From NCBI GenBank assembly GCA_029252265.1, contig JAQXBT010000013.1, positions 1 to 64,000 of the forward strand: a DNA stretch of 64,000 nucleotides, read 5' to 3'. Position numbers and translations under genes: made by a program. A model generated the notes under the pieces. That model made no database searches, was not told the DNA's origin, and saw nothing but the letters and a program-made list of their open reading frames with translations. This DNA is from Flavobacteriaceae bacterium (GTDB lineage: Bacteria; Bacteroidota; Bacteroidia; Flavobacteriales; Flavobacteriaceae). Shown here in pieces: positions 1 to 8,661 of this stretch; within the stretch, counting starts at the first letter, position 1, and every line of letters begins with the position of its first letter.

Positions 1-715
1 GGTTTAATTTAATTTGTGTGTGCGAGGCTTCAAAAATAGTTTTAGCAAAATCATACCAGCTAGCCACCCCTTCGTTGCTGTAATGATAAAGTCCAAAATT
101 AGTGTTTTTAGAACTTATAATTTTTAATATGACGTCTGCTAAATCGCCTGCATAAGTTGGTGTTCCTATTTGATCTGATACCACACTAATTTCATCACGT
201 GTCTCCGCCAATTTTAGCATCGTTTTCATAAAATTAGCACCATGCTCGGAATATAACCAAGACGTTCTAAGTATAAAATACGTTTCTAATGTTTGTTTAA
301 TTTCAATCTCCCCTTGAAGCTTTGACGCTCCATATACACTTATGGGTTTGGCGACATCTGTTTCGGTATAAGGTTCTTTTTTTTCACCATCAAACACAAA
401 ATCGGTCGAAATCTGAATTAAAATTGCGTCAAATTCGCTGCAAGCTATAGCTAAGTTTTTTGCGCCGTTTGCATTGATTTCAAAGGCTTTTTCGACGTCT
501 GACTCTGCTTTGTCAACAGCGGTATAAGCCGCACAGTTAATGCAGTAATCAATCTTTTTATTGGATTTAAAAAATGTGTTTACCTGATTTAAATCACAAA
601 TATCTAATTCTTTGTAATCTGTATAAATAAAATCTAAATCTTCATACTGCTTTGCAAGGTCTTTAATGCAACTTGCTAACTGTCCATTACTTCCGGTCAC
701 CAATACATTCCTCAT
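1..715 (-). CDS. rfbD: dTDP-4-dehydrorhamnose reductase, C-terminus cut by window edge
   Basis: This gene is absent from the ORF track because it runs off the left edge. Translating from the ATG at 715 gives MRNVLVTGSNGQLA, a Rossmann NAD(P)-binding start, then a YGASKLQGE segment carrying the SDR Tyr/Lys pair, then TSWLYSEHGANFMKTML, as in RmlD. About 238 codons are visible; the family is usually about 285 residues, so the last 45 or so are missing. It catalyses the final step of dTDP-L-rhamnose synthesis, reducing dTDP-4-keto-rhamnose. Its ATG overlaps the rfbC stop in an ATGA, which indicates translational coupling. It is the most distal visible gene of the rfb run. Confidence 0.93.
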   Translation of the reverse strand, partial: MRNVLVTGSNGQLASCIKDLAKQYEDLDFIYTDYKELDICDLNQVNTFFKSNKKIDYCINCAAYTAVDKAESDVEKAFEINANGAKNLAIACSEFDAILIQISTDFVFDGEKKEPYTETDVAKPISVYGASKLQGEIEIKQTLETYFILRTSWLYSEHGANFMKTMLKLAETRDEISVVSDQIGTPTYAGDLADVILKIISSKNTNFGLYHYSNEGVASWYDFAKTIFEASHTQIKLN

Positions 716-1257
716 ATAGATCTGTTTGAAAGTGTTGGCAATACTAAGTCTTTCTCTGAAACAATAAACTCATTGGCTGGTAGCCTCCAGTCGATCGCCA
801 AGGATGGATCATCATACCGAAGCCCTTGTTCTGACTCCTTGTTATAAAAATTATCACATTTGTAAGAAAAGATTGCGGTTTCGCTAAGGACTATAAACCC
901 ATGTGCAAATCCTCGTGGGACAAAAAGTTGTCTTTTGTTGTCTTCCGATAATTCAATTGAAAAATGCTTAGAAAATGTCGGAGACTCTTTTCTCATATCG
1001 ACGACCACGTCTAAGACCGTTCCTATGACGGCCCGCACCAGTTTAGCCTGAGCATATGCCCCTGTTTGAAAATGTAACCCTCTCAAAACACCTTTGGAAG
1101 AAAAGGATTCGTTGTCTTGAACAAAATCAACAGTCTTTCCAATTAATTCATTAAACTTGCTTTGATTGAAACTTTCGAAAAAGTAGCCTCTAGGATCTTT
1201 AAACACGTTGGATTCTATAATAAAACACCCTTTAAGTTTTGTTTCTTTGGCTGTCAT
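712..1257 (-). CDS. rfbC: dTDP-4-dehydrorhamnose 3,5-epimerase
   Basis: A 181-residue cupin enzyme, the usual length for RmlC. It epimerises C3 and C5 of dTDP-4-keto-6-deoxyglucose in the cytoplasm. Visible marks are GVLRGLHFQ with the catalytic His, KLVRAVIGTVLDVVVDMR on the cupin strands, FVPRGFAHGF, and the C-terminal YDDPSLAIDW. It lies one nucleotide after rfbA and overlaps rfbD by four bases, so the four rhamnose genes are almost certainly one transcript. Confidence 0.96.
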   Translation of the reverse strand: MTAKETKLKGCFIIESNVFKDPRGYFFESFNQSKFNELIGKTVDFVQDNESFSSKGVLRGLHFQTGAYAQAKLVRAVIGTVLDVVVDMRKESPTFSKHFSIELSEDNKRQLFVPRGFAHGFIVLSETAIFSYKCDNFYNKESEQGLRYDDPSLAIDWRLPANEFIVSEKDLVLPTLSNRSI

Positions 1258-1258
1258 T

Positions 1259-2122
1259 TTATTTATTTAATAGTTGCATTAAATTTTGACCGTATCCGCT
1301 TTTTAATAAGGGCTCCACTAATGCTTTCAGTTGGGTCTCGTTAATGAAGCCCATTTCAAAAGCAACCCCTTCAATAGCGCCTACTTTTAATCCTTGACGT
1401 TGCTCTATGACTTCCACAAATTGCGAAGCTTGCATTAACGATTGAAAGGTCCCCGTATCCAACCATGCGGTTCCTCGGTCTAAAATACTGACACTAAGGT
1501 TGCCTTGTTTGAGGTATTCTTTATTAACATCGGTTATTTCTAACTCGCCTCTGTGACTCGGTTTGATGTTTTTCGCAATTTCGACGACCGTATTATCATA
1601 AAAGTAAATCCCTGGAACGGCATAATTCGATTTTGGGTGTTCTGGTTTTTCTTCAATAGATATCGCTTTGCCATCTTCATTAAATTCAACAACTCCATAA
1701 CGTTCTGGGTCATTAACTCTATACGCATAAATAATGCCGCCTTCGGGGTTATTGTTAGCCTGCAAAAGTTTTTCTAAACCTGTCCCATAAAAAATATTAT
1801 CTCCTAAAATTAGAGCGACCTTATCATTTCCAATAAACTCTTCGCCAATTAAAAAGGCCTCTGCTAAACCATTTGGATGTTCTTGTACGGCATATTCAAA
1901 TGAACAACCGTATTTTTTACCATCTCCAAGTAAGTTTTGAAATAATGGCAAATCTTTGGGGGTTGAAATAATTAAGACCTCATTGATCCCAGCATACATT
2001 AATGTAGACAACGGATAATAGATCATTGGCTTATCGTAAATAGGCATGAGTTGCTTACTTACAGACAGTGTTAAAGGGTGAAGTCGTGTTCCAGATCCCC
2101 CTGCAAGAATTATTCCTTTCAT
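1259..2122 (-). CDS. rfbA: Glucose-1-phosphate thymidylyltransferase
   Basis: A 287-residue nucleotidyltransferase that makes dTDP-glucose from glucose-1-phosphate and dTTP. The N-terminal [11 protein letters not shown] is the nucleotide-binding signature; GDNIFYG carries the metal-binding Asp; [20 protein letters not shown] and [10 protein letters not shown] are typical RmlA sugar-binding segments. The length matches short RmlA enzymes. It directly abuts rfbB upstream and rfbC downstream, so it should be cotranscribed with them. Confidence 0.96.
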   Translation of the reverse strand: MKGIILAGGSGTRLHPLTLSVSKQLMPIYDKPMIYYPLSTLMYAGINEVLIISTPKDLPLFQNLLGDGKKYGCSFEYAVQEHPNGLAEAFLIGEEFIGNDKVALILGDNIFYGTGLEKLLQANNNPEGGIIYAYRVNDPERYGVVEFNEDGKAISIEEKPEHPKSNYAVPGIYFYDNTVVEIAKNIKPSHRGELEITDVNKEYLKQGNLSVSILDRGTAWLDTGTFQSLMQASQFVEVIEQRQGLKVGAIEGVAFEMGFINETQLKALVEPLLKSGYGQNLMQLLNK

Positions 2123-3172
2123 TTAACCTTTATTATATTGGTTATTATAATAGAACTGATACGCTCCGCTCGTCACATTTTTTAGCCAAACATCATTATT
2201 TAAATACCAGTCGATGGTAATAGCCAAACCTTCTTCAAAAGTAACGGTGGGCTCCCAACCTAATTCATTTTTTATCTTTGAAGCGTCAATAGCATAACGC
2301 AAATCATGCCCTGGACGGTCTTTTACGTAGCTAATTAGTTTTTCTGAATCGCCTTTCGGTCGACCGAGTTTTGCGTCCATTTGTTGACACAACACCCTTA
2401 CTAAATCTATATTTTTCCACTCGTTGAATCCACCGATATTGTAGGTTTCTTTATTTTTTCCTTTGTGAAACACTAAGTCAATAGCTATTGCATGGTCTTT
2501 GACATATAACCAATCCCTTGTGTAATCGCCGTTTCCATAGACTGGAAGTGGCTCATTGTTTATAATATTATTAATAAATAGCGGGATTAATTTCTCTGGA
2601 AATTGATTCTGCCCATAATTATTGGAGCAGTTTGTAATTACGTAGGGCATGTTGTATGTTTCTCCGTAAGATCTTACAATGTGATCTGAACTCGCTTTTG
2701 AAGCCGAATAAGGCGAGTTTGGGTCATAGGGAGTCGTTTCCGTAAACAGTCCAGTTTGTCCTAATGTTCCGTAAACTTCATCGGTGCTTACATGATAAAA
2801 TAATTTGTCCTGAAAATCACCTTGCCAAGTGTTTCTAAAGGCGTTTAACAGAATCGTCGTCCCAAGAATATTTGTTTTAATAAACGCTAAAGGATCTTTG
2901 ATGGACCGATCGACGTGAGACTCGGCCGCTAAATGGATAACGCTGTCAAACTTGTGTTTTTCAAACAGCTCGTTTATGAAGCTCTCGTCCGTAATATCCC
3001 CTTTAATGAAGGTGTAGTTTGACTTGGATTCAATCGTTTTTAAGTTCTCTAAATTGCCCGCATAGGTTAATGCGTCTAAATTATAAACGTGATACTGTGG
3101 ATACTTTTCTACAAATAAGGTTAGGACATGCGAGCCTATAAAGCCAGCTGCCCCCGTTATTAAAATAGTCAT
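2123..3172 (-). CDS. rfbB: dTDP-glucose 4,6-dehydratase
   Basis: A 349-residue extended SDR enzyme that converts dTDP-glucose to dTDP-4-keto-6-deoxyglucose. It shows the NAD-binding GAAGFIGSH at residues 7-15, the HVSTDEVYG motif with Thr/Asp/Glu catalytic residues, and YSASKASSDH with the Tyr/Lys pair. Its ATG overlaps the stop of the upstream Wzz-like gene in an ATGA, tying O-chain length control and rhamnose donor synthesis into one transcript. Confidence 0.96.
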   Translation of the reverse strand: MTILITGAAGFIGSHVLTLFVEKYPQYHVYNLDALTYAGNLENLKTIESKSNYTFIKGDITDESFINELFEKHKFDSVIHLAAESHVDRSIKDPLAFIKTNILGTTILLNAFRNTWQGDFQDKLFYHVSTDEVYGTLGQTGLFTETTPYDPNSPYSASKASSDHIVRSYGETYNMPYVITNCSNNYGQNQFPEKLIPLFINNIINNEPLPVYGNGDYTRDWLYVKDHAIAIDLVFHKGKNKETYNIGGFNEWKNIDLVRVLCQQMDAKLGRPKGDSEKLISYVKDRPGHDLRYAIDASKIKNELGWEPTVTFEEGLAITIDWYLNNDVWLKNVTSGAYQFYYNNQYNKG

Positions 3173-4242
3173 ACAGTCGTTTTATATTTTTCTAAAAATT
3201 TAAAAAATTCAAGTCCCAATAAAACAATGTAGGCAAGTAAAAACAAGACGATGGTATAATATAACTTAATATTAAGTTGTTTTCCAAAAAGGGTCTTGGT
3301 ATTGCTCGCAAACCCGGAGTCTTGCTTATTAGAAATGGTTTCAATGATAAATTGCTTATCCAGTAATTCTCTTTCTATTTCTACCAATTCACTCCTCAAC
3401 ACCAAATCACTTTGGTATAAATCGTATTCTTTGGTTTTATCGGTTTCGCCTGAGCCTTCAAAAGTGATGCCAATTTCAGAAGCTTTATCCGAACTCAGTC
3501 CTTGTTCTAAAACGCGTTTGTAAGTGCTTTGAAGCGAATCTGATTTAACCAGTGCTAATTCCAAACCTTCCTTGGTTTTGTTGAGACCTGCAATGTCTTT
3601 GTTCTGCTCGTTTATAAAAAAAGGATTGGAGTTAATGGACTCAACAATACTTTCAAAAACAGATTTAAAACTATTTCTTTGAGTCGAATTGATCTTTACT
3701 TGCTGATATTTGTGCGTGTAGTCTTCATTGTTTTGCAAGAAGTCTTCATACTCAATTTTGGTTGCAGCCAAGGAATCTAGTTTTTTAACGTAATCGTTAA
3801 ACGCCAAAAGTTTGTCGTTTTCACTCACCACTGGTTCTACTTGAAATGATATAATCGATTCAGCCTTCTCTTCCTCTAAATTTAAAACTGATCCTAGAGT
3901 TTGAAAATCCCCTTGTCTTACCAAATCGTTGTAGTAACTTACGGAGTTATATAGGTTTTCTCCTGTTGGATAATTTTGCACAACGGTCACCGAAGACTCA
4001 TATTTAGGTGCTGCCGATTTACTGTTTAACACCCCATAGACAAATCCCAAAATCGCCGCTAATGCAAGAATAATAAGTCTTTTTTTTACGAAAAAAACGA
4101 GCCATACAAATGCTAAGAAAATGCTCTTAAAAATGTTATATATAAAGTTAAAAAAACGATCAAAGGCATTTCCAATAAGCTTAAAAAGTTGTCCTAAATC
4201 AACTTCTTCTGAAGTGTTGGGTGTATTTGAATTTGTACTCAT
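3169..4242 (-). CDS. Wzz-type polysaccharide chain-length determinant-like membrane protein
   Basis: A 357-residue protein with the two-helix topology of Wzz/polysaccharide co-polymerases. A hydrophobic N-terminal stretch at about residues 40-75 (FKSIFLAFVWLVFFVKKRLIILALAAILGFVYGV) is followed by a long polar, coiled-coil-prone periplasmic part and a closing helix (YYTIVLFLLAYIVLLGLEFF) near residue 330. No kinase domain follows, so it is the membrane module only. Known family members set the chain length of O-antigen or exopolysaccharide. Position directly ahead of rfbBACD supports the same role here, but no polymerase or flippase is in the window. It starts 6 nt after the DUF6909-like gene. 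Confidence 0.75.
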   Translation of the reverse strand: MSTNSNTPNTSEEVDLGQLFKLIGNAFDRFFNFIYNIFKSIFLAFVWLVFFVKKRLIILALAAILGFVYGVLNSKSAAPKYESSVTVVQNYPTGENLYNSVSYYNDLVRQGDFQTLGSVLNLEEEKAESIISFQVEPVVSENDKLLAFNDYVKKLDSLAATKIEYEDFLQNNEDYTHKYQQVKINSTQRNSFKSVFESIVESINSNPFFINEQNKDIAGLNKTKEGLELALVKSDSLQSTYKRVLEQGLSSDKASEIGITFEGSGETDKTKEYDLYQSDLVLRSELVEIERELLDKQFIIETISNKQDSGFASNTKTLFGKQLNIKLYYTIVLFLLAYIVLLGLEFFKFLEKYKTTV

Positions 4243-4248
4243 AATCTA

Positions 4249-5934
4249 CTAATTAAAAATCTGTTGTAAAATTTGTTTGGTAATTAAATACGTTGGTTTG
4301 ACTCCACTTGATCCAAGCCCCCCAGAAGCCAATGTACTCCCTGTTTCGAGAGGGTTATCACTCGCATAATAAGCGTACCGTACTTTGACATTCGGGTTAA
4401 TACTGTGTCTTACCTTAGAGGCTGCTTGTATCGCTTTTTGATAATGAGCGCCCTCCATCTCCAGCCCAATAACATTCCAGGTGGAGTCGTGGAAAAACTT
4501 TAAAAGATCTTTATTTTGAAGAGATGTGCCCAAAACAGTCACCATCGTGCCTTCAAATGCTCTTAAATCTTTGGTATCAAAATCTTTAAGAGTTAACTCA
4601 TTTTTAAAAGGATAATTATCTGCGGTGCCTTCAAAGATATGAGCCGAGGGTATCATAATATCTCCTTTTGATCCTTCTAAAATCCCTGCCTTACCCATGA
4701 TAGAAATAGAATCTACGTTAAGGTGAATATTCCTATCAGCGGTTTTAAAAGGCTTTAACAGTTCATCAATCGTTTCATAGGCTTGCTCCCCAAAGGCGTA
4801 GTCCATTACAATAATAACGGGCGCATCTTTTGTGCTATCTAACTTGAATGATGTGTTTGAAAAATCGACCTTTGATGTATCAAATATTTGAACATCTATA
4901 TTGGTGCCTGAAGAGTCTTTTATGTCAATCATACCTTCTTGCAACGCTAATTGTTTCGTTTTGTTGCGAAGAGCTTGGTTTTCTTCTTTACTCAATTGCT
5001 CATACACCGTAAAAATATCATGTTTAGAACATAACGTTTTAAGGGCTTTGGGCGCATGAAGCGTATTCATTACACTGTGTAAGTTTGCCGAAATAATATG
5101 GATTGGACGATTGAGTAATTGGTGTTTCTGAAGCGTTTCTTTAATGGTGTTCGCCCAGACCTCTCCATGAATATGGTGTCCCAACCGCTCTCTAAGAACG
5201 GGACTAAAACTAATCGTTCTTTTAGAATTATCAACAATCTCTTCAATCGCACGCTTTCCGAGCCAATAAATGAGGTGTAAAAAATGGTCTGGTTGAGAAG
5301 GTGTCGAAAATTGATCGTAGACCTCTAAAATTTCTTCAAACGTTCGGCCTAAGATATTTCCGGTATGAGTAATGGCTAACTCACGTTCTTTTTGATTTAG
5401 TTTTTTCTTTGAAAGCACTGCCGTTTCCAGTTTAACCCAGTCTCTTGTGGTGGTTCCTTTGTCATCGATCACAACACGTTTTGCAATTTTATGAGACTCA
5501 ATAAACATAAATGTTAGATGCGTCAAGATATCATAAATCTCCGAACGTCCACGAGTGATCTCTATGTTCATTTGTTCAAAGTCGATACGGTAACAATCTC
5601 GTCGCCTTTTAGAAGGGATAATTACTTCAAAATGAGAATTACCAAATCCTTCAGCACTCGTTAAGTTGATTAAAATGCACTCTTCGATGCCCAGGGGCAG
5701 TCGGTCAACAACATAAAGCAACCCTTCTAATTCTGTCTTATCGCCTGCAATAGACCCATAGATTTCAGGTTGTAATTGAAGTAATGCTTGACGCAACGTT
5801 TCTCCAGAGACCCCCATTGGCTTATAGAACCCTCTGTTAAATAAGTGACGCATGGTCAAATACATGCGCTCAATCGCATGAGAGCTTTCTTGAGCCCTGG
5901 TGCGTATGATATTTTTAGTTTGATTTTGTTTCAT
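4249..5934 (-). CDS. DUF6909-like protein with nucleoside-phosphorylase-like C-terminal half
   Basis: A 561-residue cytoplasmic protein with no signal peptide or membrane segment. I recognise it only as a conserved Bacteroidota protein, probably DUF6909. The N-terminal 350 residues are mixed and helix-rich and match nothing I know. The C-terminal 190 residues carry an ordered set of motifs typical of the purine nucleoside phosphorylase/MTAN fold: GKAGILEGSKGD (compare the GvaG...vGD loop), a GTS segment, GLEMEGAHY with the paired acidic residues at 492-494, and YYASDNP with Asp at about 526. Function is not established; a nucleoside or nucleotide substrate is my inference. It sits 18 nt after the GH3 gene and 6 nt before the Wzz-like gene. 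Confidence 0.6.
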   Translation of the reverse strand: MKQNQTKNIIRTRAQESSHAIERMYLTMRHLFNRGFYKPMGVSGETLRQALLQLQPEIYGSIAGDKTELEGLLYVVDRLPLGIEECILINLTSAEGFGNSHFEVIIPSKRRRDCYRIDFEQMNIEITRGRSEIYDILTHLTFMFIESHKIAKRVVIDDKGTTTRDWVKLETAVLSKKKLNQKERELAITHTGNILGRTFEEILEVYDQFSTPSQPDHFLHLIYWLGKRAIEEIVDNSKRTISFSPVLRERLGHHIHGEVWANTIKETLQKHQLLNRPIHIISANLHSVMNTLHAPKALKTLCSKHDIFTVYEQLSKEENQALRNKTKQLALQEGMIDIKDSSGTNIDVQIFDTSKVDFSNTSFKLDSTKDAPVIIVMDYAFGEQAYETIDELLKPFKTADRNIHLNVDSISIMGKAGILEGSKGDIMIPSAHIFEGTADNYPFKNELTLKDFDTKDLRAFEGTMVTVLGTSLQNKDLLKFFHDSTWNVIGLEMEGAHYQKAIQAASKVRHSINPNVKVRYAYYASDNPLETGSTLASGGLGSSGVKPTYLITKQILQQIFN

Positions 5935-5952
5935 TGGTCGTACAAATATAAG

Positions 5953-7455
5953 CTAAATAGTCTGATTATTTTTAATCAGGGTGTCCGCTATTTTTCGATC
6001 GTTAGATAATCGCGGTGTTTTGTTCTGCCCGCCTAGTTTACCAATCGTCTTCATATAATTTTGAAAACCGTCTTTTTTAACCTGAGTGATTTTTAAAGGT
6101 TTTAAAACTTTTCCTTGAATCAGATCCAGATAATAACTATTTTGAAGCTGCAACGCTTGATCGATTTTAAGCTCAAAATTCTCAATATCTGATGGCGGGT
6201 TTTCAAACTCAACAAACCATTCGTGAAAGGGAAGCCCTTCTGATGGCGCGATCTGAGGTGCCACCGTAAATTCACTCACACTGATGTCCGTCGATTTCAG
6301 AGCGCTTAAAAGCGATTGCTCAACTTCCTTTGCAATTACATGTTCTCCAAAAGCAGAAATAAAATGTTTAATGCGACCACTAACAATCACCTTAAATGGC
6401 GCTAAGGAGGTAAACTGAATTGTATCCCCAATATTATAAGCCCAAAGACCCGCATTTGTTGAGATAATCATCACATAATTAACCCCTATCTTGACGTCTT
6501 TTAATGTCAACCGTTTGGGTATTGGATCAAAAAAAGTGTCTGCAACGATAAACTCATAAAACATTCCAGAGTCTAACTGAAGAAGCATTCCTTGGTCATT
6601 TTGTTGATCTTGAAATGCAAAAAAGCCTTCGCTGGCAGGGTAAAGCTCTACACTGTCCACTTTTCGACCTATTAAGGTTTCAAATTTGGATCGGTAGGGT
6701 TCATAATTAACGCCTCCAAAAATAAAAAGACTGAGATTTTTGAAAATATCTCCTACTTTTTGACCCTTTTCATCAATTAGTTTCTCAAAATACATTTGAA
6801 CCCAAGAAGGAATACCTGCAATTACAGACATGTCTTCACCAACGGTTTCTTGAACAATCGTATTGACTTTCGTTTCCCAGTCTTCAATACAGTTGGTTTT
6901 CCAAGAAGGAAGTCGGTTTTTTTGAAGGTATTTAGGGACATAATGTGCTACAATGCCTGATAACCGCCCCAGTTGAATGCCGTTTTTGGTGTCAAGAACA
7001 GGACTTCCTTGTAAGAAAATCATTTTTTTAGTAACGATCTGAGTATTTCCTGTTTGATGAATGTATAATAAAATAGCACTTTTAGCCGCTTCTATATGGC
7101 CCGGCATGCTTTCTTTGGTGATTGGAATGTATTTAGCGCCCGAAGTTGTTCCGGACGTTTTAGCAAAATATAGTGGTTTCCCCTTCCAAAGAATGTCTGA
7201 TTCCCCCGCCACAACCTTTTCTACGTAGGGTTTCAAGGCTTCATAATCACGTACTGGTACACGCTTGATAAAATCTTCATGAGTGTTGATGTTGGTGAAA
7301 TCATGCTCCTTTCCAAATTGCGTTGAGCGCGCTTCTGAAATCAAAGATTGAAACACTTTTTGCTGTGTTTCAATAGGGTTGGAGGCCCATTTATTAATTT
7401 TATTATACGTTTTGGCCGCGTATAATTTTGCGAAGAACGCTTTAAGTGATGGCAT
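5953..7455 (-). CDS. GH3 auxin-responsive-promoter-family acyl-adenylating enzyme
   Basis: A 500-residue member of the bacterial GH3 family, part of the ANL adenylating superfamily. FAKTSGTTSGAKYIPIT at about residues 105-121 is the Ser/Thr/Gly-rich ATP loop, and LYPASEGFFAF is the later nucleotide-binding motif. Plant GH3 enzymes conjugate amino acids to acyl acids; the substrate of the Bacteroidota branch is not known to me. It follows the M23 gene by 11 nt and precedes the DUF6909-like gene by 18 nt, so the three are probably cotranscribed with the rhamnose genes. Confidence 0.88.
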   Translation of the reverse strand: MPSLKAFFAKLYAAKTYNKINKWASNPIETQQKVFQSLISEARSTQFGKEHDFTNINTHEDFIKRVPVRDYEALKPYVEKVVAGESDILWKGKPLYFAKTSGTTSGAKYIPITKESMPGHIEAAKSAILLYIHQTGNTQIVTKKMIFLQGSPVLDTKNGIQLGRLSGIVAHYVPKYLQKNRLPSWKTNCIEDWETKVNTIVQETVGEDMSVIAGIPSWVQMYFEKLIDEKGQKVGDIFKNLSLFIFGGVNYEPYRSKFETLIGRKVDSVELYPASEGFFAFQDQQNDQGMLLQLDSGMFYEFIVADTFFDPIPKRLTLKDVKIGVNYVMIISTNAGLWAYNIGDTIQFTSLAPFKVIVSGRIKHFISAFGEHVIAKEVEQSLLSALKSTDISVSEFTVAPQIAPSEGLPFHEWFVEFENPPSDIENFELKIDQALQLQNSYYLDLIQGKVLKPLKITQVKKDGFQNYMKTIGKLGGQNKTPRLSNDRKIADTLIKNNQTI

Positions 7456-7466
7456 TTTGGTTGGCT

Positions 7467-8333
7467 TTAAAAATCAATAAAAGTTGAAGGGTTTAACGGA
7501 GTTCCATTATACCATAATTCAAAGTGTAAATGGGGACCTGTACTTAATTCCCCTGATGTACCAGAAACGGCAATGACCTCACGGGATTTCACAAAATCAC
7601 CTTGTGTTTTTGTAAGTGACGAATTGTGTTTGTAAACTGAAATTAATTCATCGCCATGATCAATAATAATGACGTATCCTGTATCTGAAGTCCAAGAAGA
7701 AAAAATCACTCGGCCATCCGCAGTGGCTTTTACAGGGGTGTTTTTAGGGACAATTATATCAACCGCAAAATGTGTTTCATTAGGATCAAATACAGCACTC
7801 AAAGAGCCATTAACTGGCGGAAAAAAAACAAAGTTTGTAATTGACGTTGCAGTATCAAACAAGTTGTATTTATCTTCATTGTTTATTTTTTCTCTTAAAA
7901 TTGAATCCGCCTGAGAAGGTTTTAAGTCCAAAATAGCGGCGTCTGATTGAGCAGCCTTATAAATAGAATCTTTATTAATCTCAACCGCACTAACTTCACC
8001 TCGCAAAACGCTTTTGACAGAATTAATATAAACATCGTTCCTATTAATTACGTTTAACAAAGAATCAGTTTTAAAATCAAGAGTCATTGCTTGCTTTTGA
8101 AGAGACGTAGATGAATAGCCGGGTATGTACTCTCGAAGCGGCGTAAAAGCAATAATAACAGAGGTGATCGCGACTAGAAAAACGGCCACTAAAAAACTTA
8201 TAACAAACACATTAAGACGAGTTAGCTTAACCGCTAATCGTTCTTCAAAAGTATCTTCATTTAAAACCACTAAGCGATACTTATGAAGAAGTTTTTTTTT
8301 GAATTTCTTTTTTTCTGAGTTTTTTCTACGCAT
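7467..8333 (-). CDS. Membrane-anchored M23 (LytM) family peptidase
   Basis: A 288-residue protein with a very basic cytoplasmic N-terminus, one transmembrane helix at about residues 46-68 (VFVISFLVAVFLVAITSVII), a coiled-coil-prone linker and a C-terminal LytM domain. The zinc site looks complete: HFAVDI (HxxxD) and GPHLHFELW (HxH). Active members cut peptide cross-links of peptidoglycan; anchored ones act in cell division and elongation. It is the first gene of the 8.3-to-0 kb minus-strand run and is divergent from tatA. A TAATTTTG box ends only 7 nt before the ATG. Confidence 0.93.
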   Translation of the reverse strand: MRRKNSEKKKFKKKLLHKYRLVVLNEDTFEERLAVKLTRLNVFVISFLVAVFLVAITSVIIAFTPLREYIPGYSSTSLQKQAMTLDFKTDSLLNVINRNDVYINSVKSVLRGEVSAVEINKDSIYKAAQSDAAILDLKPSQADSILREKINNEDKYNLFDTATSITNFVFFPPVNGSLSAVFDPNETHFAVDIIVPKNTPVKATADGRVIFSSWTSDTGYVIIIDHGDELISVYKHNSSLTKTQGDFVKSREVIAVSGTSGELSTGPHLHFELWYNGTPLNPSTFIDF

Positions 8334-8340
8334 TTCACTA

Positions 8341-8348
8341 CAAAATTA
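8341..8348 (-). promoter_or_regulatory. Bacteroidota -7 box (TAATTTTG) of the M23 gene
   Basis: On the minus strand TAATTTTG matches the TAnnTTTG consensus of Bacteroidota housekeeping sigma. It is so close to the ATG at 8333 that the transcript would have a leader of only a few bases. No clear -33 TTG is visible at 19-21 bp. Confidence 0.45.
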
Positions 8349-8422
8349 AATAAAAATTAAGCGATTCTTGTATTTATAATTGACTAAAGTTTGAAATACC
8401 TCTATATTTAAAGGATAATTAT

Positions 8423-8430
8423 TAACTTTG
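8423..8430 (+). promoter_or_regulatory. Bacteroidota -7 box (TAACTTTG) of tatA
   Basis: TAACTTTG matches TAnnTTTG and lies 20 nt before the tatA ATG, giving an expected leader of about 15 nt. The -33 element is not obvious. Confidence 0.5.
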
Positions 8431-8450
8431 TAGTCTAAATTTATAGCAAT

Positions 8451-8636
8451 ATGAACACGTATATGTTACCTCTAGTTATCGGAGCACCGCAAATTATTTT
8501 GATTGTGGTTGTGGTTCTTTTGTTGTTTGGCGGCAAAAAAATTCCTGAACTGATGAAAGGTTTAGGAGGTGGAATCAAAGAATTCAAAAAGGCCAGTCAA
8601 GAAGAAACAAAAGACGCTGAAGAAAAAAAAGACTAA
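8451..8636 (+). CDS. tatA: Sec-independent twin-arginine translocase subunit TatA/E
   Basis: A 61-residue protein with the TatA plan: one hydrophobic helix ([21 protein letters not shown]), a hinge, an amphipathic helix ([14 protein letters not shown]) and a charged acidic/basic tail. TatA oligomers form the pore through which folded Tat substrates cross the inner membrane. A second in-frame ATG lies four codons in (MLPLV), so the N-terminus could be shorter. It is monocistronic between a divergent M23 gene and a terminator. tatC is not in the window. Confidence 0.93.
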   Translation: MNTYMLPLVIGAPQIILIVVVVLLLFGGKKIPELMKGLGGGIKEFKKASQEETKDAEEKKD

Positions 8637-8638
8637 AT

Positions 8639-8661
8639 AAATCCCGGCTTAGCTGGGATTT
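8639..8661. terminator. Bidirectional hairpin between tatA and the DUF4837 gene
   Basis: AAATCCCGGC and GCTGGGATTT form a 10-bp stem (one G-T pair) with a TTA loop directly after the tatA stop. Its right end overlaps the stop codon of the convergent DUF4837 gene. On the minus strand a T-run from the tatA tail follows, so it can serve both genes. Confidence 0.7.
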
